From an uncultured Dehalococcoidia bacterium (lineage in GTDB: Bacteria; Chloroflexota; Dehalococcoidia; Lucifugimonadales; UBA1123), in assembly GCA_951812505.1 (NCBI GenBank), contig CATOSI010000001.1:496001-560000 (forward strand): a stretch of DNA of 64,000 nucleotides, written 5' to 3'. Under the pieces are notes generated by a model. That model saw only the letters and a list, made by a program, of their open reading frames with translations. It made no database searches and was not told the origin of the DNA. A program made the position numbers and the translations under genes. Each line of letters begins with the position of its first letter. Within the stretch, counting starts at the first letter, position 1. Below are positions 27,013 to 36,239 of the stretch, one piece after another.

Positions 27013-28230
27013 ATGAACTCTGGAGATACCGCGTGGATTCTGACTTCCACGGTCTTCGTGTTGTTCATGACGTTGCCGGGAATCGCTATGTTCTACGGCG
27101 GTCTCATGCATTCTAGATCGGTACTTTCGGTAATGATGCAATGCTTCGCTATCACTTCTATCTCGACTTTGTTGTGGCTCTATATCGGCTACGCTCTGGC
27201 ATTCGGGGACAGCGTTGGGGGAGTGATCGGAAGCGTGGAGAATGTCTTCTTTATCGGGCTGGCCGATAGTGTCTCGGCCGGGAACGTGCCCGATTTAGCT
27301 TGGGCGATGTTCCATCTGACATTCGCCATTCTGACTCCCGCACTAATTGTTGGGAGCTATACAGAGAGGATAAAATTTCCGGCTGTGCTGGTGTTCAGTG
27401 CGCTGTGGTCCACATTCGTGTATGCGCCGATCTGTCATTGGGTGTGGGGAGGCGGCTGGCTCAGTCAGATGGGCATCATGGATTCCGCCGGGGGCACGAC
27501 TCTTCACACCAGCGTTGGAATTGCAGGACTGGTTGCAGCTCTGGTCATCGGCAAACGTTTAGCATTTCCTAACGAACTTCCAGAGCCGCACAATCCGGGG
27601 ATGGCGGCAGCCGGCGTAGGAATGCTTTGGATTGGATGGCTCGCGCTGAACGGCGGAATGCAGGTGTTCGCGGGTCGGGAGCCTGGTATTTCTATAGTAG
27701 TGACACACGTGGCCGCCGCTGCCGCGGTGATAACCTGGATGACCACACAGTGGATTGTGGAACGGAGGCCTACACTCGTTGGGACCGCAATAGGCGCAGT
27801 CGCGGGACTGGCTATAGCTACTCCTGCCTCGGCATTCATTAGTCCGCTTTCTGCACTGGCACTGGGAGCGGCCGCAGGCCCGATTTGCTATTTCGCGGTC
27901 GGTGTAGTAAAGAATAGGCTTAATATTGACGACTCCATGGATGTATTTGCCATCCATGGGGTGGGCGGCATACTTGGCACGCTGCTGACGGCTGTCCTGG
28001 CCCTGGAGGTGCTTGGCGGCAGCGGATTCGTAGAAGACGGGCGACAGTTCTTCGAACAACTTGGGGTTCAGGCTCTTGGGCTGGTGGCCGTGGCCGCCTG
28101 GAGCGGGGTCATTACATACATCTTGCTCAAGATCACAGGCGCCCTGGTAAATGGCCCGAGAGTTGATGAAATGGACGAGATCGTAGGTCTCGACATCGCA
28201 ACTCAGGGAGAGAGAGGTTACGACTTCTGA
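27013..28230 (+). CDS. amt: Ammonium transporter (Amt/MEP/Rh family)
   Basis: A roughly 405-residue Amt channel that moves ammonium into the cell. About eleven hydrophobic helices are seen; the family segments are 'PGIAMFYGGLMHSRSVLSV', 'CHWVWGGGWL' followed by 'DSAGGTTLHTSVGIAGLVAAL', and 'DVFAIHGVGGILGTLLTA', which together hold the twin pore His residues. The ORF opens at a TTG (27001) but the ATG at 27013 follows a GGGGGG site. No glnK follows; instead a regulatory operon begins 120 bases downstream. Confidence 0.95.
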   Translation: MNSGDTAWILTSTVFVLFMTLPGIAMFYGGLMHSRSVLSVMMQCFAITSISTLLWLYIGYALAFGDSVGGVIGSVENVFFIGLADSVSAGNVPDLAWAMFHLTFAILTPALIVGSYTERIKFPAVLVFSALWSTFVYAPICHWVWGGGWLSQMGIMDSAGGTTLHTSVGIAGLVAALVIGKRLAFPNELPEPHNPGMAAAGVGMLWIGWLALNGGMQVFAGREPGISIVVTHVAAAAAVITWMTTQWIVERRPTLVGTAIGAVAGLAIATPASAFISPLSALALGAAAGPICYFAVGVVKNRLNIDDSMDVFAIHGVGGILGTLLTAVLALEVLGGSGFVEDGRQFFEQLGVQALGLVAVAAWSGVITYILLKITGALVNGPRVDEMDEIVGLDIATQGERGYDF

Positions 28231-28350
28231 ATTGCTTCAAAGCGGACATCCATGCCGCCATGTGTGGTAAAATTGGCGTCCGCGAACCAATGCTCCGGGG
28301 AAGCCCTCAGCATCACGACGATTAGCAATATAAATTAGGGAGGCTTACAT

Positions 28351-28689
28351 ATGAACGTGGATACCCTTAAGCAGGGGGACAGTCTGATCTTGTTAACCGA
28401 AGGTCGCGTGGACGGGACGAATGCGGTTGACTTCCAGAACGCGTTGGAAGACGCCATAACAGGGAATGACCAACCGGTTATTCTGGATTTCGCGAATCTC
28501 TCGTACATCAGCAGCGCCGGGTTGCGCGCCATCCTTGTCGTGGCCAAGGCCCTGCAAAGGCAGAATGTGAATTTCGCGGTCTGCTCTTTGATTGACCCTG
28601 TCAAGGAAGTGTTTGTAATCAGCGGCTTCGACAGAATAATTCCCATTCACGATTCTCAGGAGTCGGCTATCGGTTCCTTCAATAGCTGA
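28351..28689 (+). CDS. STAS-domain anti-sigma factor antagonist (SpoIIAA/RsbV-like)
   Basis: A 112-residue single STAS domain. The phosphorylatable Ser region is 'LSYISSAGLRAILVVAKAL' (Ser54/55). In known systems the unphosphorylated form binds an RsbW-type kinase and releases its sigma factor. It is 20 bases upstream of a PP2C-type phosphatase and is followed by an RsbW-like kinase, so the full partner-switching set is in one run. Confidence 0.93.
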   Translation: MNVDTLKQGDSLILLTEGRVDGTNAVDFQNALEDAITGNDQPVILDFANLSYISSAGLRAILVVAKALQRQNVNFAVCSLIDPVKEVFVISGFDRIIPIHDSQESAIGSFNS

Positions 28690-28709
28690 TCGCGAAGGAG
28701 GCGGTACCG

Positions 28710-29876
28710 ATGGCAGAGTCGTACAAGATTCTTGTCGTGGACGATGAGCCGGATCTTGAGCCTCTTATGCTGCAACGCATGAGGCGCCACATCAGGGCAG
28801 GACGTTATAACTTCGTTTTTGCCCACAACGGTGTGGAGGCACTGGAGGTGCTGCACCAGGACGACGAAATAGATATGGTGGTTTCGGACATCAATATGCC
28901 CCAGATGGATGGGCTAACCCTGCTGGAGCAAATTCCGAAAGTTGACCCCAATATTCGTTCGATAATAATCTCGGCCTACGGCGACATGAAGAACATCAGG
29001 ACCGCCATGAATCGGGGGGCTTTTGACTTCGTAACCAAACCGCTGGACTTCAACGACCTTCGGATTACGATTGATAGAACTCTCGTGCATCTCACCGAAT
29101 GGCGAGAGGCTCTGGCGTCCAGGGACCAGCTCGTCGCGCTTCAGAACGAGTTAAACGTCGCAAGCGGTATGCAGCAGTCAATCCTGCCGACTGTTTTCCC
29201 CCGGGGTAACGACTTCAAGTCTTTTGCGAGTATGGAGCCCGCTCGCAATGTAGGAGGGGATTTCTACGATTTCATGAGTCTTGAAGGTGGGAGAGTTGGG
29301 CTCGCCATTGCCGACGTGTCGGACAAAGGCGTGCCCGCGGCGCTGTTCATGATGTCGAGCCGCACCCTGCTGAAGGGTGCCGCGATTGGATATGAGGCCC
29401 CGGGCGACACTTTGAGGGAGGTCAACAACCTGCTTTGCGACGATAACGAAGCTCTTATGTTCGTGACTCTCTTCTACGCAGTGTATGATCCCACGACTGG
29501 AAATCTGTCTTTTGCGAACGGAGGGCACAACAGTCCGGTGGTTGTCCACGCCGACGGCACATCTACTGTGCTCCCGATGACGGAAGGAATCGCCCTTGGT
29601 GTAATGCCGGGCTTTGAATTTTCCCAGAGTTCCATAACGTTGAATCCTGGAGACACATTGGTGCTCTATACAGACGGCGTTACAGAGGCAATGAATGAAA
29701 CGGGCGAAGAATACGGAATGGATAGGTTGATTGAAGTTCTTTCCTCCGCTTCTTCGAGGGAGGCGGAGGAAGTCTCCAAGGTTATATTCGAGAGCATACG
29801 CGAATTTGCGGGCGAGGCCCCGCAGTCGGACGATATCACTTGTCTGACCCTTCACCGCAGCGAGGTTGACGCATGA
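28710..29876 (+). CDS. Response regulator with C-terminal PP2C (SpoIIE/RsbU-type) phosphatase
   Basis: A 388-residue protein. Residues 5-125 are a receiver domain: 'ILVVDDEPDLEPL', phospho-acceptor Asp60 in 'VVSDINMPQMDG', and the switch Lys in 'FDFVTKPLDF'. A coiled-coil linker ('LVALQNELNVASGMQQSILP') leads to the phosphatase domain from about residue 175, with 'ARNVGGDFYDFM' and 'GLAIADVSDKGVPAALFM' holding metal-binding Asp residues, and 'VLYTDGVTEAMN' and 'QSDDITCLTL' at the end. It probably dephosphorylates the upstream STAS protein when its receiver is phosphorylated. AGGAGG precedes the ATG; its stop overlaps the next start by ATGA. Confidence 0.94.
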   Translation: MAESYKILVVDDEPDLEPLMLQRMRRHIRAGRYNFVFAHNGVEALEVLHQDDEIDMVVSDINMPQMDGLTLLEQIPKVDPNIRSIIISAYGDMKNIRTAMNRGAFDFVTKPLDFNDLRITIDRTLVHLTEWREALASRDQLVALQNELNVASGMQQSILPTVFPRGNDFKSFASMEPARNVGGDFYDFMSLEGGRVGLAIADVSDKGVPAALFMMSSRTLLKGAAIGYEAPGDTLREVNNLLCDDNEALMFVTLFYAVYDPTTGNLSFANGGHNSPVVVHADGTSTVLPMTEGIALGVMPGFEFSQSSITLNPGDTLVLYTDGVTEAMNETGEEYGMDRLIEVLSSASSREAEEVSKVIFESIREFAGEAPQSDDITCLTLHRSEVDA

Positions 29877-30295
29877 GCACGAAACTCAGCCTGAGAGTTG
29901 AGAACAAGATTGAAGAGTTGGGGCGTATTTCCGCCGCCGTGGATGAATTAGCGGAGAGCGAAGACTGGTCTCCAGCGCTTACTTTCCGCGTAAATCTGGT
30001 ATTAGAAGAGTTTGGCATCAACGTTATCAATTATGCTCACGAGGAGGGGGGCGTCCACGACTTTGAGATTACCCTCTTGTCCGAGCCGGAGACCCTTATA
30101 ATAGAGATAACGGATGATGGCGTCCCATTCAATCCACTGGAGGACAAGCCGACACCCGATACGTCGGCCCCCATGGACGAGCGACCCATCGGCGGACTGG
30201 GCTTGCACCTGGTCCGCACCATGACTGAAGAGATGCGTTACGAACGTCAGAATTCTAGGAACCACTCCACACTGGTCATGCGAAAGGCTGAATGA
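29873..30295 (+). CDS. RsbW/SpoIIAB-like anti-sigma factor serine kinase
   Basis: A 140-residue GHKL ATPase domain. The N box is 'VLEEFGINVINYAHE', G1 is 'EITDDGVPFNPLED' and G2 'IGGLGLHLVRTM'. RsbW proteins phosphorylate a STAS partner and bind a sigma factor; both a STAS protein and a matching phosphatase are encoded just upstream. No sigma factor gene is in the window, so the final target is unknown. ATGA overlaps occur at both ends. Confidence 0.92.
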   Translation: MSTKLSLRVENKIEELGRISAAVDELAESEDWSPALTFRVNLVLEEFGINVINYAHEEGGVHDFEITLLSEPETLIIEITDDGVPFNPLEDKPTPDTSAPMDERPIGGLGLHLVRTMTEEMRYERQNSRNHSTLVMRKAE

Positions 30296-31593
30296 AGCAA
30301 AAACATCGCCTAGTGGCGGCTCTGCTGTCGGCGGTGGCCCTCGGAGGAGTCGCTGTTATTGTAGCCATCAGCGTGGGCGGGTTGTCTTGGTTCAATAGTA
30401 CTGAAGCCGAAGTCCCCACGAATCAGGACAACGCGCCAGGTGTAGCTGCGTCCGCTGTTGGGGAGAACAGTGAAGCCGAATCTGTTCCGCTTGGTGAGCC
30501 CGGTGTCTTTGACGATTACATTCTCTTCGGTCAGTCTGCCGCTTTTAGCGGTCTGGCGAGTGAACTCGGTATTAATATGCGCCGTGGAATCGAGTCCGCG
30601 TTCCAGGAAGTCAATGCAAAGGGTGGGGTAAACGGGCGTCGCCTCGAGCTCAAGTTCATGGATGATGCATATGAGCCTGAAGCGGCGATCTCCAACACCA
30701 AGAAGTTAATCGAAGAGAGAGTATTCGCATTGATTGGCGCGGTGGGAACGCCGACGTCGCGCTCTGCCACGCCGGTTGCGGCCGCCGAAGGCATTCCTTA
30801 TGTCGCTCCGTTCACAGGCGCCGCATTCCTGCGAGATCCGGAGTGGAAGAACATCGTCAATCTTCGTGCCTCGTATAATCAGGAAACTGAAGAAATGGTT
30901 GAGCGCCTGACCAAGGACCTTGGTGTTGAGCGAGTCGCTGTAATGTACCAGGATGATTCATATGGGCGTGCCGGCTACCAGGGTGCGAAGAGCGCACTCG
31001 CAAGAAGGGGCATGGAACCTGTATCGGTCGGACTCTACCCCCGAAATACGCTGGCGGTAAAGACCGGCTTACTGGACCTGCGGCGAGGGGACCCTGAGGC
31101 GGTCATCATCATTGGCGCTTACCAGCCCGTAGCTGCGTTGATTTCATGGGCTCGCTTCACCGGACTTGACCCGGTCTTCATGACTGTGTCGTTCGTTGGC
31201 AGCAACGCGCTGGCCGAAGAGTTAGGTCCATCCGGAGAAGGGGTATTCGTTACCCAAGTAGTGCCGTTTCCCACTGACAGCGGTTTGCCGATCGTTCAGT
31301 CATACCACGGCGCCCTTCTGGACTACGCCCCATTTGCGGTGCCGGGTTTTGTTTCTTTCGAAGGATACCTCGCGGGCAGACTCGCCATTGCCGCACTCGA
31401 ACGTTGTGGAAGGGAAGTTACGAGACAATGCTTTATTGACAGCATAAACCAGGGAGAAGTGATTGATATTGATGGATTCAAACTTGATTTTGGTCCCAGC
31501 GACAATCAAGGCTCCGACGAAGTATTCCTGACGGTAATTGGCAGTGATGGCGCGTATCACCCGATCACTACACTTCTGGAAGCGACCCAATGA
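30292..31593 (+). CDS. Membrane-anchored branched-chain-amino-acid-type binding protein (Peripla_BP_6)
   Basis: A 433-residue type I periplasmic-binding-fold protein with an N-terminal hydrophobic helix (about residues 8-30) acting as a signal or anchor, then a low-complexity linker of about 40 residues. The binding domain includes 'FSGLASELGINMRRGIESAF', 'GGVNGRRLELKFMDDAYEP', 'IGAVGTPTSRSATPVAA' and 'VAVMYQDDSYGRAGYQGAKSAL', like LivJ/AmiC-type receptors. No permease or ATPase gene is nearby; it lies between an RsbW gene and a sensor kinase with ATGA overlaps. A sensing rather than transport role is inferred. Confidence 0.88.
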   Translation: MKQKHRLVAALLSAVALGGVAVIVAISVGGLSWFNSTEAEVPTNQDNAPGVAASAVGENSEAESVPLGEPGVFDDYILFGQSAAFSGLASELGINMRRGIESAFQEVNAKGGVNGRRLELKFMDDAYEPEAAISNTKKLIEERVFALIGAVGTPTSRSATPVAAAEGIPYVAPFTGAAFLRDPEWKNIVNLRASYNQETEEMVERLTKDLGVERVAVMYQDDSYGRAGYQGAKSALARRGMEPVSVGLYPRNTLAVKTGLLDLRRGDPEAVIIIGAYQPVAALISWARFTGLDPVFMTVSFVGSNALAEELGPSGEGVFVTQVVPFPTDSGLPIVQSYHGALLDYAPFAVPGFVSFEGYLAGRLAIAALERCGREVTRQCFIDSINQGEVIDIDGFKLDFGPSDNQGSDEVFLTVIGSDGAYHPITTLLEATQ

Positions 31594-33752
31594 TTGAGCG
31601 ATTCAAGAGAATCTCGCAAAACAGGTTACGTCTTTCCACGCAACTGTACTCCGGTATCGGAGGCGCGGTGCTATTGACCGTGGCAGCTAGTCTCGTCGGC
31701 TGGTTCTCGTTCGACCGTGTCGGAAATGCGCAGAGCCAGGTTAACGACAGCAGTATCCCGGAAATGGCTGCGGCGTTTGAAGTCGCCGAATACAGCAGCG
31801 CCTTGGTGGCCGCTGCGCCCAGATTGACCTCAGCTAACACGCGAAAGGACCTGGAATCCGTATATGACAGCATTTCGGACGCGAATGATGCCCTGGAAGT
31901 TCAATTGGAAGTTCTTGAGCAGACAACCTCAGGAGACCAGCGCCTGGCAAGAATACGAGATCATTCCCAAACGCTTATCTCCAATGTAGAAGCGATCAGA
32001 TCTCAGAGAACGGAGCTGTTCAGACTCGTAACCGAGCGCGAAAGCATCAGTAATGAACTGGCAGATCTGAGGAGCCAACTTGACGATACGGTAGTTCCCG
32101 CAATTGACGACCAACTCTTCTATATCATTACCGGGTATCGTGTGCTCGGAGAGCCTGCCGCCGAATTGGAGGAACATTTCTCAGAGGAGGAATTCAATAG
32201 GTATCGGCATCTTTCTGAACTTCAATCAGACGCGAACATAGCGACTGAACTGTTGGCGAACGCATTCACACTATCCGAAGCCGCTGCTATAGAGCCGTTG
32301 CGAGAACGTTTTGAAGCGGTTGACAGCCGAATACAGCGCAATCTAACCGCTCTGGAGGACTCGGACGCATACGTGAATATTGCTCCTGTATTTGCGAGAA
32401 TTTCCGAAATGGGAATGGGCGAACAGAACGGGTTCGCCCTCTTGGAGAGAGAGCTTAGGCTCAACGAGAGTCAGCGCCTGTTGCTGGCGCAGAACCAGGA
32501 TGAGGCAGTGGCGCTGGTTGCGGAAGTTGACGGGCTCGTAGTAGCGGCCCGCGATAGCGCTGGGGAAGCGACGACCGCCTCGACTCAGGCAATCCTGACC
32601 GGTCGGACGCTTCTGCTCGTAATCAGCGCGCTGAGCGTGGCAGGCGCGCTCCTTATCGCGTGGCTGTTTGTGGGGCGGGTTCTCCTACGGAGAATTCAAA
32701 TCCTGTCGGACTGGATGCGTCGGATGGCGGCCGGAGACCTGCAAGCCAGAGTCGAAATCGGTGGAAATGACGAAGTTACTGATATGGCCGCAGCCCTTGA
32801 GGTGTTTCGCCAGCACGCCCTGGAGGTCCAGCGCCTCAATCTGGTCGAGTTGCTGGCCGCCGACCTCCAGGAGAGAAACGACGAACTACAGAGTGTGCTG
32901 GAGGAACTTCGTCTCGCGCAGGACAAGATTATCACACAGCAGAAGCTGGCCGAGATGGGAGAACTGACGGCCGGCGTGGCGCACGAGATAAGAAACCCGC
33001 TCAATTTCGTCAAGAATTTCTCCGAAGTTTCGGAAGAACTGATCGAAGAATTGAAAGAAGTGCTTGACGAGTTCTCCGACGATCTGACGGACGAACAGCG
33101 CGACTACATCGAGGAGATTTCACAGGACCTTTCCGGCAATCTCGAGCGCATACGTCATCATGGAGCCCGTGCTAATCGAATTGTCGAGGATATGCTGCAA
33201 CTGGGACGCGGCGGTGGTGAAGTACGTCCAGTGATAATTAATGACCTCCTCAACGAACACGCATTGCTCGCGTATCACAGCGCACGGGCGTTAGATCCCG
33301 ATTTCCAGCTGGACCTGAAGTCGGAATTCGATCCTGACGCCGGTGAGTGGCCTGTGATCCCCGAAGACATGGGCCGCGTGTTTCTCAACATGGTCAGCAA
33401 CGCTTGCCACGCCACTGATGAAAAGAGACGCGCCATCGTCGAGAAGGGCGAGTCGGGTTCATACATGCCTACTCTTTGGCTAAAGACAAAGCGAACCGAT
33501 GACGCTTTGGAGATTCGCATACGGGACAATGGCGACGGAATACCCGACGATGTCATTGATAAGATATTCAACCCTTTCTTTACCACCAAGCCTACCGACA
33601 AAGGCACCGGGCTCGGATTGGCCTTGTCAAACGATATAGTCAGGGAGCATGGCGGCACAATCAGCCCCGTCTCGGTTCCCGGAGAATATACGGAGATGGT
33701 AGTCGTGCTGCCCGTGAACGGGATCCGAGAAGAGGAGGAAGCGGCCGTCTGA
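31590..33752 (+). CDS. Large transmembrane sensor histidine kinase with helical extracytoplasmic domain
   Basis: A 720-residue kinase. A membrane helix near residues 22-44 and another near 340-363 bracket an extracytoplasmic domain of about 290 residues that appears all-helical (a TorS/MCP-like bundle). A HAMP segment and coiled coil follow, then the His box 'GVAHEIRNPLNFVKNF' (His about 465), N box 'NMVSNACHATDE', G1 'RDNGDGIPDD', F box 'FFTTKPTDKG' and G2 'GTGLGLALS'. It overlaps the binding-protein gene by ATGA, so the binding protein is its likely ligand sensor, and the response regulator-phosphatase upstream its likely target. Confidence 0.92.
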   Translation: MIERFKRISQNRLRLSTQLYSGIGGAVLLTVAASLVGWFSFDRVGNAQSQVNDSSIPEMAAAFEVAEYSSALVAAAPRLTSANTRKDLESVYDSISDANDALEVQLEVLEQTTSGDQRLARIRDHSQTLISNVEAIRSQRTELFRLVTERESISNELADLRSQLDDTVVPAIDDQLFYIITGYRVLGEPAAELEEHFSEEEFNRYRHLSELQSDANIATELLANAFTLSEAAAIEPLRERFEAVDSRIQRNLTALEDSDAYVNIAPVFARISEMGMGEQNGFALLERELRLNESQRLLLAQNQDEAVALVAEVDGLVVAARDSAGEATTASTQAILTGRTLLLVISALSVAGALLIAWLFVGRVLLRRIQILSDWMRRMAAGDLQARVEIGGNDEVTDMAAALEVFRQHALEVQRLNLVELLAADLQERNDELQSVLEELRLAQDKIITQQKLAEMGELTAGVAHEIRNPLNFVKNFSEVSEELIEELKEVLDEFSDDLTDEQRDYIEEISQDLSGNLERIRHHGARANRIVEDMLQLGRGGGEVRPVIINDLLNEHALLAYHSARALDPDFQLDLKSEFDPDAGEWPVIPEDMGRVFLNMVSNACHATDEKRRAIVEKGESGSYMPTLWLKTKRTDDALEIRIRDNGDGIPDDVIDKIFNPFFTTKPTDKGTGLGLALSNDIVREHGGTISPVSVPGEYTEMVVVLPVNGIREEEEAAV

Positions 33753-33769
33753 CCTCCGCCGCGAGCATT

Positions 33770-35203
33770 ATGGATTTTGGCGCATACGACCTCGATACCG
33801 GCATCTACGACGAGATGTTCTTGTCGGACGGGACGCCGCGTGATCATTCGAAGTCCCTTTACGAGACCCTGTCCAGAATCACTCCCCAGAACATCTCCAG
33901 CATCCAGGAGTGGGTGACTCGCTCCTTTCTTCAAGAAGGCATATCCTTCATGGTTTACGGGGACGATGAGGCAGAGGAACGAATAATCCCGGTGGACTGC
34001 GTTCCGCGAATATTGTCTGCCTCCGTATGGGACATGCTCGAATCCGGTCTGACTCAACGTCTGCGTGCGCTGAATCTCTTCATCGAAGATGTTTACAACG
34101 GCGCCCGGATAATCGAGGACGGGGTGATCCCTAGGGATATAGTGCTGGAATGTCCGCAGTATCGTCCGGAGATGGAGGGATACTCCGCGCCGAACAGTAC
34201 ATGGGTCACGATCTGCGGAACCGACCTCGTCCGTACTCACGATGGGTTCTTCGTGCTCGAAGACAATCTTCGCTCCCCTTCAGGCGTGTCATACATGATA
34301 GCGACCCGCAGGGCTGCCAAAGCGAGTTTCCGGCGGCTGTACAGAGCCTCCCGAGTGCGCGACGTGGAACACTACGGACAGCTTCTCCTGACTACACTCC
34401 AGGAAATGGCCCCGGATGGAAGTTCAGAGCCGACTATTGCGCTTCTGACACCCGGGGTTTACAACGCCGCCTACTATGAGCATATGTTCCTCGCACGTGA
34501 AATCGGCGCAGAGCTGACTGAGGGAAGAGATCTGCTGACGCGCGACGGATACGTATATATGCGCACGACCGAAGGTGTCCGGCGGGTTGATGTGATCTAC
34601 CGTCGCGTGGACGACCTATTCCTGGATCCTGCCGCGTTTCGTCCCGATTCGCTCCTCGGGGTACCGGGCCTGCTCGACGCGTGCAAGCGAGGCAACGTGA
34701 CCCTGGTCAACGCTCCGGGCGTAGGTATTGCCGACGACAAGAGCGTTTACGCTTTCGTTCCCGACATGGTCCGCTACTATCTCGGCGAGGATCCGATCCT
34801 CTCGAATGTAGAGACTTACCTCTGCCGCAACCCTGAAGGTCTTGAGTACACTCTCGACAATCTGGAGAGTCTGGTAGTGAAGAGAGTTGGTGAGTCGGGC
34901 GGATATGGAATGCTGGTGGGCCCACACTCTACTCCCGAAGAAAGAGACGAATACGCTAAGCAAGTGAGGGCTGACCCCGCGGATTTCATATCCCAGCCGA
35001 CTCTGTCGTTATCTCGCGCACCCTGTATGGTAGATGGTCGCATAGAGGCGCGTCATGTTGACCTGAGGCCCTACGTGCTTCAGGGGAGGGATTCCAGACT
35101 CGTACCCGGCGCCTTTTGCCGTGTTGCGCTGCGGAAAGGAAGCCTGGTCGTGAATTCCAGCCAGGGCGGTGGCTGCAAAGACCTCTGGGTACTGGAAGAT
35201 TAG
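33770..35203 (+). CDS. Circularly permuted ATP-grasp type 2 protein (DUF404/DUF407)
   Basis: A 477-residue circularly permuted ATP-grasp domain, a family predicted to form amide or peptide bonds. Typical segments are 'DGTPRDHSKSLYETL', 'YGDDEAEERIIPVDCVPRIL', 'FVLEDNLRSPSGVSYM', 'GVPGLLDACKRGNVTLVNAPGVGIADDKSVYAFVP'-type region and 'LVVKRVGESGGYGMLVGP'. It begins 18 bases after the kinase gene and is followed by an alpha-E protein, its normal partner. The other frequent partners, transglutaminase and proteasome-like peptidase, are absent. Confidence 0.92.
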   Translation: MDFGAYDLDTGIYDEMFLSDGTPRDHSKSLYETLSRITPQNISSIQEWVTRSFLQEGISFMVYGDDEAEERIIPVDCVPRILSASVWDMLESGLTQRLRALNLFIEDVYNGARIIEDGVIPRDIVLECPQYRPEMEGYSAPNSTWVTICGTDLVRTHDGFFVLEDNLRSPSGVSYMIATRRAAKASFRRLYRASRVRDVEHYGQLLLTTLQEMAPDGSSEPTIALLTPGVYNAAYYEHMFLAREIGAELTEGRDLLTRDGYVYMRTTEGVRRVDVIYRRVDDLFLDPAAFRPDSLLGVPGLLDACKRGNVTLVNAPGVGIADDKSVYAFVPDMVRYYLGEDPILSNVETYLCRNPEGLEYTLDNLESLVVKRVGESGGYGMLVGPHSTPEERDEYAKQVRADPADFISQPTLSLSRAPCMVDGRIEARHVDLRPYVLQGRDSRLVPGAFCRVALRKGSLVVNSSQGGGCKDLWVLED

Positions 35204-35207
35204 GCAG

Positions 35208-36170
35208 ATGCTATCCCGGAACGCGCAAGGACTATACTGGATGAGCCGCTACCTCGAGCGGACTGAACTTCTCTGTCGTCTGCTGAGACTCCAAACCGAG
35301 TCCCTCGTTGACCGGCCCGTGCGCGACATCCATGCGGGCTGGCGACGCCTGTATATGTCCCTGCATCGCCTGCCGCCCGGCGGTAGCCTCAGCATCGGAG
35401 AGAGTGATGAATACACCCTGGCCGATTCCTACACTCTCGCCGGCGATCTCACGTTCGACCGTATCAATCCGGATTCAGTATGGAACTGTTTCGCCCAGGG
35501 TAGGGAGAACGCGCGCCAGATGCGGCATCGCATCAGCTCCGAGATGTGGCAGCGTCTGAACCTGGTGTACCTGCGCATACGTGGCCTGGATATTCAGGAT
35601 ATATGGGCGTCGTCGCCTGAGGCCTTCTACGCGGAGATGGGCGCCGATATTGATGCCTTTGTGGGCGCGGCTGAAAGCACTATGTACAGAGACGAAGGCT
35701 GGAGCTTCCTCCGAATCGGAAGGTTCATAGAAAGGGCACAGCTTTCCACCGAACTTCTCATACAGCAGATAGAAATTGATTTGGAAGCGGGGGAGTATCG
35801 GGAAGGGGACTGGCTGGACCTGCTGCGGGTTTCCAATGCGCTCGAGCAGTATAACCGGCGCTACGGCATCTCGGTCTATCCGCGCGACGTCATGGATCTG
35901 CTTGTGACCGACCCGATCCTTCCGAGTTCACTTAGCCGCTCGTTCAGGGTGATAGAGTCTGAACTAGACTCGATTGGTGTCGGCCCCAGCTCCGATACAT
36001 TCGGGGCAGTTCGACGGATGTCCGGACGCCTGAGCGGACTGGTGCAGTATGAGTGGCCCGATAACTTTGACCGCGAGGACCTGCTCAACCGGGCGCTCGA
36101 GCAGTCGCGCGAACTGCACTCCCTGATCAACGCGGCCTACTTCGACTATCCCGTTGCCCGCGCTACATAG
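35208..36170 (+). CDS. Alpha-E domain protein (DUF403)
   Basis: A 320-residue all-helical alpha-E protein, almost always paired with the circularly permuted ATP-grasp family. It opens with the hallmark 'MLSRNAQGLYWMSRYLERTE' and contains 'FLRIGRFIERAQLSTELL'. The ORF is open to a GTG at 35169 within the upstream gene, but the conserved N-terminus fixes the ATG at 35208, five bases after the upstream stop. Function unknown; a partner in peptide-like ligation is predicted in the literature on the family. Confidence 0.92.
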   Translation: MLSRNAQGLYWMSRYLERTELLCRLLRLQTESLVDRPVRDIHAGWRRLYMSLHRLPPGGSLSIGESDEYTLADSYTLAGDLTFDRINPDSVWNCFAQGRENARQMRHRISSEMWQRLNLVYLRIRGLDIQDIWASSPEAFYAEMGADIDAFVGAAESTMYRDEGWSFLRIGRFIERAQLSTELLIQQIEIDLEAGEYREGDWLDLLRVSNALEQYNRRYGISVYPRDVMDLLVTDPILPSSLSRSFRVIESELDSIGVGPSSDTFGAVRRMSGRLSGLVQYEWPDNFDREDLLNRALEQSRELHSLINAAYFDYPVARAT

Positions 36171-36209
36171 TCCTCGCGCCTCGCGCCAACGTCATTCCTG
36201 CCCACCTCT

Positions 36210-36239
36210 CGTCATTCCCGCGAAAGCGGGAATCCAGGC
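36210..36239 (+). repeat. Short palindromic interspersed repeat, family A (overlaps MFS 3' end)
   Basis: A perfect CGTCATTCCCGCGAAAGCGGGAATCCAGG core. A partial copy, CGTCATTCCTGCCC, lies just before it at 36190. On the minus strand it encodes the last residues of the MFS protein and supplies its TGA. Confidence 0.88.
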
